Shown: positions 25,024 to 29,777 of the stretch, piece after piece | Position numbering within the stretch: the stretch's first letter is position 1 | Layout of the letters: each line of letters opens with the position of its first letter | Source: Paludibacteraceae bacterium | GTDB lineage: Bacteria > Bacteroidota > Bacteroidia > Bacteroidales > Paludibacteraceae | DNA length: 29,777 nt | Direction of reading: 5' to 3' | NCBI GenBank assembly: GCA_016302585.1 | Contig: JAEDNI010000023.1 | Span: 1 to 29,777 of the forward strand | Translations under genes and position numbers: made by a program | The notes under the pieces: generated by a model | Told to the model about the DNA's origin: nothing | Seen by the model: the letters and a program-made list of their open reading frames with translations, nothing else | The model's database searches: none

Positions 25024-26672
25024 TCTATATTTGTACTATTCGTTTCGTTTTTTGAATCTTCTTTATTAGAAGTTGCCTGTTTATCACGGCGCATCCATTG
25101 AGTAGCGCGCATCCAACGCTTCTTTGCCTTTTGTTTCATCTCCGCTCGCCAAAGAGCTTCTTCTTCCGCGTCATTAGCCAATTGTTTGAACGAAGCCTCA
25201 GCGTCCTGGTCGCTAATTACCAACAACTGATCCCCCACTTCAAGTGCACTGGAACCGGTGGGAACGAAGAAGTCTTCGCCACGACGCACCATAATAATGA
25301 GCGTATGTGGAGGTATCTGCAGTTTACTGGGGGTATTCCCAAATTCAATCATATCCGGCGTCACTTCCACCTCTCGCGCTGTAGATTGAATCTCATCCGG
25401 CAAATCCAAATCGAAATGGTCTAAACGATTCTCGTTTTGCGGCGGTGTCGCCAATTTCAGTTTGCGTGCCATCACACTCAATGAAGTTCCTTGCACAATA
25501 AGGGAAATAATGGTACAAAGGAAAATGACATTTAATATGATATCCGCATTCGGCACCCCTTCTGCCTTACACATCACACCGAAAATCACCGGAACTGCGC
25601 CCTTGAGCCCCACCCAACTAAGCATTATCCTGTCGCGTGTGCGCCAGCGCTTAAACGGTAGCATACAAAACCAAACCGCTATCGGGCGCGAAATACATAT
25701 CATCACCAAACTAATGATAAGACACGGGAGCCACACATTGAGATGAATAAACTCCTTTGGCTGAACCATCAAACCTAACATAAGGAACATCACCAATTGG
25801 CTAAGCCATGCCAAACCATTGAAGAACGCTTTTGTTTGGCGTTTGCGCGTGAACTTGTTATTACCGATTATCAAACCGCCAACATATACCGCGAGATAAG
25901 TGTTCCCTTGCAAGTAATGAGTAATACCAAAGATGAAAATACAAGCAGTAAGCACCATAATAGGGTAAAGCGCTTCGTTGGCTAATTGTACCCGACGTAG
26001 CAGGAGCACCAGTCCTTCGCCCAAAGCAAAACCGAGGACTGTACCCATCACGAGTTGCACCACTATTGTTTGTATAATAGGCAAAGTATCTATATGATCT
26101 GCCGTGGAAAGTACGACTCCGATGAGTGTAGTTGTGAGAACATAAGCCATCGGGTCATTGGCTCCGGATTCTAATTCCAATAATGGTCTTAAATCATGCT
26201 TCAAGCCAATGCCATTGGTTCGCATGATAGAAAAGACACTGGCTGAATCCGTACTGGACATGGTAGCAGCCATCAATAAAGCCATCCAAATGGAGACAGT
26301 AGCTACCGCATGGAGCCAACCAAAAATATAATAGATTATTCCTCCGGTGATCACACAGGTCATTAAGACGCCGACAGTAGCCAAAGTCACACCAGGAGCA
26401 AGTACCGATTTTACGTCACTCAGTTTGGTATCCATTCCACCTGTGAATAGAATGATACACATTGCAACCGTACTGAGCGCTTGTGCATTCTCCGTACCAA
26501 TCTGCAGTCCTGCTCCGCCAAATAAAGATCCTATACCATCCGAGCCGAATAGCATTCCGACTATCAGGAATAACAATAAGGTAGGTACTCCGAATTTATA
26601 ACCGATTTTATCGGCAATAATACTAACGAAAAAAAGTAAAGATAATATCAGAAGTATGAATTCTACTTGCAT
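25020..26672 (-). CDS. K+/H+ (or Na+/H+) antiporter, CPA1 family, NhaP2/CvrA type
   Basis: A 550-residue inner-membrane cation/proton antiporter. The transport domain (about 1-400) has roughly twelve membrane segments, including LTFLIVGMLFGSDG-like and TMSSTDSASVFSIMR regions. ELESGANDPMAY contains the acidic pair of the ion site. A cytoplasmic RCK_C/TrkA-C-like domain (about 425-500: PPHTLIIMVRRGEDFFVPTG, LEVGDQLLVISDQ) suggests regulation by a nucleotide or ion. A charged tail (KRWMRATQWMRRDKQATSNK) ends the protein. This layout is that of NhaP2. It starts 17 nt after the thioredoxin gene and overlaps the epimerase gene, in one operon. Confidence 0.92.
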   Translation of the reverse strand: MQVEFILLILSLLFFVSIIADKIGYKFGVPTLLLFLIVGMLFGSDGIGSLFGGAGLQIGTENAQALSTVAMCIILFTGGMDTKLSDVKSVLAPGVTLATVGVLMTCVITGGIIYYIFGWLHAVATVSIWMALLMAATMSSTDSASVFSIMRTNGIGLKHDLRPLLELESGANDPMAYVLTTTLIGVVLSTADHIDTLPIIQTIVVQLVMGTVLGFALGEGLVLLLRRVQLANEALYPIMVLTACIFIFGITHYLQGNTYLAVYVGGLIIGNNKFTRKRQTKAFFNGLAWLSQLVMFLMLGLMVQPKEFIHLNVWLPCLIISLVMICISRPIAVWFCMLPFKRWRTRDRIMLSWVGLKGAVPVIFGVMCKAEGVPNADIILNVIFLCTIISLIVQGTSLSVMARKLKLATPPQNENRLDHFDLDLPDEIQSTAREVEVTPDMIEFGNTPSKLQIPPHTLIIMVRRGEDFFVPTGSSALEVGDQLLVISDQDAEASFKQLANDAEEEALWRAEMKQKAKKRWMRATQWMRRDKQATSNKEDSKNETNSTNIE

Positions 26673-26689
26673 GGCAGGTGTAAACGACT

Positions 26690-27118
26690 CTATTCCTTAT
26701 TCTCAACCAACAAATACTCTTCAATAATACGCACTATTTCCTCCTTGGGATACAATCCTTTTAATAACATCGGTTTTCCGTTCACAGGGATATAAAGTAC
26801 TTGAGGGATAGAACTGATGCCGAAGACATAAGCCAATTCACGTTCGCGTTCCGTATCGACCTTATAGAAAACCACTTGGTCGCAATAAGTCTGACTTAGT
26901 TCCTCCATGATGGGGGCCAAACGCTTACATGGGCCGCACCAGGTCGTATAAAAATCTATCACACAGGGTTTATCACCTTTATACACCCACTCTCTCTCCG
27001 TCTTATAATCAAAGATACGATCACGGAACTGCTCCGTATTAAGATATACCACATCCTCCGCCAACGAAGGGGCGGCTATCAAGGCGCACCAAAACAATAT
27101 AAAAATAATCTTTTTCAT
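26690..27118 (-). CDS. Exported thioredoxin-like protein
   Basis: 142 residues with a signal peptide (MKKIIFILFWCALIAAPSLA) and a thioredoxin fold. The active site is WCGPC (C61 and C64) and the cis-proline is P105 in SSIPQVLYI. The CGPC sequence is that of a reducing thioredoxin, but the signal peptide puts it in the periplasm, where it would need electrons from a CcdA/DsbD-type partner (none here). The start is 27118: the longer frame to 27145 begins inside the -7 box (27150-27143). The leader is therefore only about 20 nt. First gene of the operon running to 22177. Confidence 0.93.
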   Translation of the reverse strand: MKKIIFILFWCALIAAPSLAEDVVYLNTEQFRDRIFDYKTEREWVYKGDKPCVIDFYTTWCGPCKRLAPIMEELSQTYCDQVVFYKVDTERERELAYVFGISSIPQVLYIPVNGKPMLLKGLYPKEEIVRIIEEYLLVENKE

Positions 27119-27142
27119 TGTGCTTCTTTCATAAATCGGGTG

Positions 27143-27174
27143 CAAAGGTACTACATTTTTTGCATTTATGCAAA
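27143..27174 (-). promoter_or_regulatory. Promoter of the thioredoxin-antiporter-epimerase-helicase operon
   Basis: On the minus strand TTTG (27174-27171), 20 nt, TACCTTTG (27150-27143). The -33 box is one arm of TTGCATTTATGCAA (27160-27173). It starts 8 nt past the ribD stop codon. Confidence 0.85.
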
Positions 27175-27181
27175 TTTTGCA

Positions 27182-28231
27182 TTAGTTTTTGCCGTTTTTT
27201 ATCGTGTATAGACGATGGTCGTCTACTGTTTCGAAATGATCCGGTAATTCAATTGCAGGAGCAGGAACGCCATCGCCGATGATTAACTCGGGCGCCACTT
27301 CTACGTGCATCTCATCCCAAAGATTCGACTCCAAAATATGCGCCAACAACGTCGGGCCTCCTTCTACCAAGATAGAATGAATGTTTCGACGAGCCAAGTC
27401 CTCTAAAATGAACGGCCAATCTGTGCGATCGCGATACACAATTGTCTCGATCTCATCGGAGAAAATTCGTGCATCTGCCGGTATGCAATTGTGTCTATCT
27501 AACGTGACACGAATGGGGTTTCGTCCCTCCCAATGCGTATTCAATAATCGAGGATTATCGAGTAGAACGGTACGCGTACCAACCATAATCGCCATATTCT
27601 CCGCACGCATCCTATGAACAAGTGCTTTTGTTGCAGATGTGGAGATAGACAGCGCTCCGTTGAGGTGGGCATCAGAGGATTGGGCTGACGAGTGAGGTAT
27701 TTCACGTTTTTTGTCAACGAACCCATCGGCCGTTTGCGCCCATTTAAGAATAACATATGGTCGATGTTTCTCATGAAGGCAAAGAAAACGTTTGTTGAGT
27801 TCACGACATTGATCTTCCAATACCCCCACAATCACTTCTATACCGGCCTTACGCAACATCTCGATTCCTTTTCCGGCGACTAACGGGTTAGGGTCCAACA
27901 TACCTACAACCACTCTCCCCACTCCTTTATCAATAATTAGTTTGGCGCAAGGAGGTGTTTTACCGTAATGGGAACAAGGCTCCAATGATACGAAAAGAGT
28001 GCAATCCTTCAAGTTGATTTTCTCATGGGAAAGCGCTGGGGTTTCCTCTAAATGTTTAAAACAATTCACCTCTGCGTGTCCTTCACCGTATCGTTCATGC
28101 CATCCTTCTGCCAGAACCTTCTCATCGCTATTACGCACCAAAACAGCCCCTACCATCGGATTAGGGGCAACGAAATACTCTCCACGACGAGCAATTTCGA
28201 TACAACGAGCAATATAATTTGCGTATTCCAT
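27182..28231 (-). CDS. ribD: Bifunctional riboflavin deaminase/reductase RibD
   Basis: Catalyses the deamination and side-chain reduction steps of riboflavin synthesis, converting the GTP-derived pyrimidine to the ribitylamino-uracil phosphate. It has 349 residues, the usual length. The deaminase domain (1-145) has the zinc ligands H52 in HAEVN and C86/C95 in EPCSHYGKTPPC. The reductase domain (about 165-349) has LKWAQTADGFVD, VGTRTVLLDNPRLL and SILVEGGPTLLAHIL. The start is placed at 28231 (MEYANYIARCIEIARRG), 12 codons inside the open frame. Its best promoter lies far upstream, inside prmC (28416-28385), giving a leader of about 150 nt. No other rib genes are next to it. Confidence 0.96.
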   Translation of the reverse strand: MEYANYIARCIEIARRGEYFVAPNPMVGAVLVRNSDEKVLAEGWHERYGEGHAEVNCFKHLEETPALSHEKINLKDCTLFVSLEPCSHYGKTPPCAKLIIDKGVGRVVVGMLDPNPLVAGKGIEMLRKAGIEVIVGVLEDQCRELNKRFLCLHEKHRPYVILKWAQTADGFVDKKREIPHSSAQSSDAHLNGALSISTSATKALVHRMRAENMAIMVGTRTVLLDNPRLLNTHWEGRNPIRVTLDRHNCIPADARIFSDEIETIVYRDRTDWPFILEDLARRNIHSILVEGGPTLLAHILESNLWDEMHVEVAPELIIGDGVPAPAIELPDHFETVDDHRLYTIKNGKN

Positions 28232-28249
28232 TATTTTTTTGTAATTTTG
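28218..28249 (+). promoter_or_regulatory. prmC promoter, overlapping the ribD start codon
   Basis: TTTG (28218-28221), 20 nt, TAATTTTG (28242-28249). The ribD start codon (28231-28229) lies in its spacer. Transcription would start at about 28253-28257, at the GTG of prmC itself. Confidence 0.75.
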
Positions 28250-28253
28250 CAGC

Positions 28254-29108
28254 GTGAAAGAAATCATCGCACATATTACCTCCCAACTTATCGACCTTTA
28301 TCCCCGGGACGAAGCACAAGCCATAGCCTGGTGGATCGTGGAAGAAAGTACGGGGCTTTCGCGCAACGAAATCCTTACAGGGTGCAAAGGTACAAAAAAT
28401 ATTCCAAACCTGCAAACAATTATTGATCGTTTGCATCAATTTGAGCCAATTCAATATATTTTCGGGCACACGGTGTGGCATGGACTGGATTTAAAAGTGA
28501 CTCCCGCCACACTAATCCCCCGTCCGGAGACGGCAGAACTGGTGGACCAAATCATACATGAACACCTTAATCTGGGAAAAAAACAGGTAAAGGTTTTGGA
28601 TGTTGGAACCGGCAGCGGGTGTATTGCCATTGCGCTAAAAAAAGCCTATCCGCACTGGAGCGTAAAGGGGATTGATATCTCGGAAGCAGCCATCGAAGTG
28701 GCTAAAGAGAATGCAAAACGTAACGGCGTCGAAGTAGAGTTCGGCATTGCGGATATCTTTTCCGATTCAGAAGACCTCCATTCGTCCGATTTCATCGGGA
28801 AAAAACACCCATACGACATCGTTGTTTCCAATCCTCCCTACATCTGCGAGCGGGAGAAAGAAGAGATGCGCGCGAATGTATTGGATTACGAACCGCACTC
28901 TGCTCTTTTTGTTCCGGACGAAGATCCGCTGAAGTTTTATCGTCGCATCGCATCGCTTCATTTAGGAGCACGTCTTTTTTTCGAGATCAATGAAGCCTAT
29001 CCAAGCGAAATGGCAACTCTACTCCATGAATTACAATACACAGAAATACAAGTATCCGAAGATATCTATGGGAAAGCACGAGTTATCCAAGCAAGAAGCG
29101 CTCGATAA
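28254..29108 (+). CDS. prmC: Release factor glutamine methyltransferase PrmC
   Basis: Methylates the Gln of the GGQ motif in release factors RF1 and RF2, using S-adenosylmethionine. It has 284 residues, the family length. The N-terminal helical domain (1-85) contains YPRDEAQAIAWWIVEESTGL and EPIQYIFGHTVWHGLDL. The methyltransferase domain has LIPRPETAELVD, VLDVGTGSGCIAIAL (SAM site, about 115-128), GIDISEAAIEVAKENA and the catalytic NPPY (193-196). The start is GTG at 28254, aligning with the usual N-terminus. Because the -7 box ends at 28249, the message is probably leaderless. Residues 42-56 (TGCKGTKNIPNLQT) are encoded by the ribD promoter on the other strand. recX overlaps its 3' end. Confidence 0.95.
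   Translation: MKEIIAHITSQLIDLYPRDEAQAIAWWIVEESTGLSRNEILTGCKGTKNIPNLQTIIDRLHQFEPIQYIFGHTVWHGLDLKVTPATLIPRPETAELVDQIIHEHLNLGKKQVKVLDVGTGSGCIAIALKKAYPHWSVKGIDISEAAIEVAKENAKRNGVEVEFGIADIFSDSEDLHSSDFIGKKHPYDIVVSNPPYICEREKEEMRANVLDYEPHSALFVPDEDPLKFYRRIASLHLGARLFFEINEAYPSEMATLLHELQYTEIQVSEDIYGKARVIQARSAR
28385..28416 (-). promoter_or_regulatory. Probable ribD promoter inside prmC
   Basis: On the minus strand TTTG (28416-28413), 20 nt, TACCTTTG (28392-28385), followed by GCACC, just as at the intergenic promoters here. It points to ribD, whose ATG is at 28231, leaving a leader of about 150 nt entirely antisense to the prmC 5' end. No other minus-strand promoter is visible closer to ribD. Confidence 0.7.
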
Positions 29109-29505
29109 GGCGCAGGCTTATTGCGCTCGCTCGGAACACTGCGCGTCAGATGTTCGCCGAAAACTACGGGAATGGGCGGTCGATCCCTCCCTGTACGATT
29201 TCATCGAAGAGAAACTCTACGAAGACAATTATCTGAATGATGTGCGTTTTTGCAAAGCCTACGTCCACGACAAAACGGCCTATCAACGCTGGGGGCGTCT
29301 GAAGACCCAAGCGGGTTTACAGGCCTTACAACTGCCGAGCGCTGCTATTCAAGAGGCAATGGAGCATATTGACGAAGAGACATACCATGCCAATCTGCGT
29401 TATCTCTCCGAGCAACACCGCTCAGACAGCCGGGATAAACGACTCCGTTTCCTCCTCCAACGCGGCTTCACCTACGATGAACTGAAGATTGATTCGTTTG
29501 AATGA
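29068..29505 (+). CDS. recX: RecX family regulatory protein
   Basis: A small helical protein (145 residues) of the RecX family, which binds RecA filaments and modulates recombination. Motifs: KQEALDKAQAYCARSEHCASDVRRKL, FIEEKLYEDNYLNDVRFCKAYVHDK, RWGRLKTQAGLQALQLPSAAIQEAM, then DKRLRFLLQRGFTYDELK at the end, matching the three-repeat helical layout. The ATG at 29068 gives MGKHELSKQEAL. An earlier ATG (28990) would add 26 unrelated residues from within prmC. It overlaps prmC by 41 bp, so it is cotranscribed. recA is not in the window. A terminator follows at 29511. Confidence 0.88.
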   Translation: MGKHELSKQEALDKAQAYCARSEHCASDVRRKLREWAVDPSLYDFIEEKLYEDNYLNDVRFCKAYVHDKTAYQRWGRLKTQAGLQALQLPSAAIQEAMEHIDEETYHANLRYLSEQHRSDSRDKRLRFLLQRGFTYDELKIDSFE

Positions 29506-29510
29506 GCATG

Positions 29511-29543
29511 AAAAAAGAGCGGCCTCTCGGTCGCTCCTTTTTG
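29511..29543 (+). terminator. Rho-independent terminator after recX
   Basis: GAGCGGCC and GGTCGCTC form a stem with one G-T pair, flanked by six A on the left and TTTTTG on the right. It starts 5 nt past the recX stop codon. Confidence 0.8.
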
Positions 29544-29587
29544 TTTAGCGCTGCGCTGTTTATAAGTTTATCGCTTCGCTGTTTATA
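29544..29587. repeat. Two 21-bp direct repeats
   Basis: 29544-29564 and 29567-29587 are near-identical units of the form TTTA-kCGCTkCGCT-GTTTATA, differing at two positions (G in the first copy, T in the second), with 2 nt between them. They lie directly after the recX terminator and code for nothing that I can see. Confidence 0.7.
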
Positions 29588-29591
29588 CACC

Positions 29592-29633
29592 GCTGCGAAG
29601 CAGCAATAAACTCTAATACACCGCGCGAAGCGC
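29592..29633. repeat. Pair of GAA-loop mini-hairpins
   Basis: GCTGC-GAA-GCAGC (29592-29604) and GCGC-GAA-GCGC (29623-29633) are each preceded by ATACACC and followed by AATA. They look like two diverged copies of one hairpin unit of about 31 nt. Confidence 0.65.
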
Positions 29634-29640
29634 AATACAC

Positions 29641-29665
29641 GCACAATGTGCTTTAGCCATTGTGC
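29641..29665. repeat. 8-bp hairpin across the stop codon of the edge gene
   Basis: GCACAATG (29641-29648) and CATTGTGC (29658-29665) enclose a 9-nt loop holding the stop codon of the minus-strand gene at 29653. No T-tract follows on either strand. Confidence 0.5.
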
Positions 29666-29777
29666 TCTGCATCATACTTCTCGCCGCACACCTTCCAAAG
29701 GTACGCCTTCATGGTCTTTTTACCACCGGCTTGATCCTTCTGAGACGCGAAGTTGATCTGGTCCGTAGTGATCTGCG
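29653..29777 (-). CDS. 3' end of an unidentified minus-strand gene (partial)
   Basis: Forty codons are open from the window edge to a TAA at 29655-29653. The last residues are QITTDQINFASQKDQAGG and KKTMKAYLWKVCGEKYDAEHNG. The composition (Lys, Asp, Gln, one Trp, one Cys) looks like real protein, and codon use resembles the neighbours. I do not recognise the family. It converges on prmC-recX, and the repeats at 29544-29633 fill the gap. Confidence 0.6.
   Translation of the reverse strand, partial: QITTDQINFASQKDQAGGKKTMKAYLWKVCGEKYDAEHNG

Noticed and set aside
28232..28384. FMN riboswitch in the long ribD leader
   Set aside because: The segment is coding sequence of prmC, and I see none of the conserved FMN-element (RFN) blocks such as the AGGGGCA-type start. 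The length alone is not evidence.
29544..29640. CRISPR array at the right edge
   Set aside because: Repeats are only about 21 nt, separated by 2 nt, with no unique spacers and no cas genes.
1..29777. tRNA or rRNA genes
   Set aside because: No cloverleaf-like segment with a GTTCRA-type T-loop and no rRNA signature was seen while reading both strands. A covariance-model scan would be decisive.

Overview
The window is a chromosomal segment of a member of the Bacteroidales. The evidence is at least eight promoters of the Bacteroidetes sigma-ABfr type (TTG box, exactly 20 nt, TAnnTTTG), a subtilase with a type IX secretion (T9SS) C-terminal sorting domain, an Ala/Glu-extended ribosomal protein S16, and a TonB-type outer-membrane protein with an N-terminal carboxypeptidase-regulatory-like domain. 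The T9SS-type tail argues for a T9SS-carrying Bacteroidales lineage rather than Bacteroides itself. I cannot name a genus from the sequence alone.

Layout. (1) 1-8300, plus strand: three large secreted or surface proteins. They are a beta-rich protein of unknown function, a subtilisin-like S8 protease with a T9SS tail, and a 1208-residue leucine-rich-repeat protein built from three LRR-plus-linker modules. The first and third share a short C-terminal motif. (2) 8300-8690: a gene-poor stretch with a strong terminator, a 15-bp inverted repeat, a probable remnant of an IS30-type transposase and the ychF promoter. (3) 8691-10792, plus strand: ychF and a CaCA-type cation antiporter, coupled by an ATGA overlap. 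(4) 16699-10771, minus strand: a tightly packed surface-polysaccharide operon (GT2, Wzy-like polymerase, GT4, GT4, GT2, GT2). A divergent acyltransferase (16810-17919) is fired from the same palindromic promoter region. (5) 18558-17995: rpsP with a structured leader. (6) 22154-18733: an outer-membrane beta-barrel protein followed by PhoH. (7) 27118-22177: thioredoxin-like protein, NhaP2-type antiporter, long SDR epimerase and DEAD-box helicase in one run. (8) 28231-27182 ribD, diverging from prmC-recX (28254-29505). The ribD promoter lies inside prmC and the prmC promoter lies over the ribD start codon. (9) The right edge holds short GC-rich repeats and the 3' end of an unidentified minus-strand gene.

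Most genes are ordinary housekeeping or surface functions. I did not find a convincing new defence or mobile system. The more interesting signals are regulatory: a palindrome TTGCAnnnnTGCAA whose two arms serve as back-to-back -33 boxes, the interlocked ribD/prmC promoters with a probably leaderless prmC, and the rpsP leader hairpin. At the protein level they are the shared C-terminal motif, the modular LRR protein, the C-terminal extension of the epimerase and a palindromic insert inside the protease gene. Start sites were reassigned for several genes (2187, 12345, 14397, 16699, 16810, 27118, 28231, 29068) because the longer reading frames begin upstream of promoters or of the conserved N-terminus.
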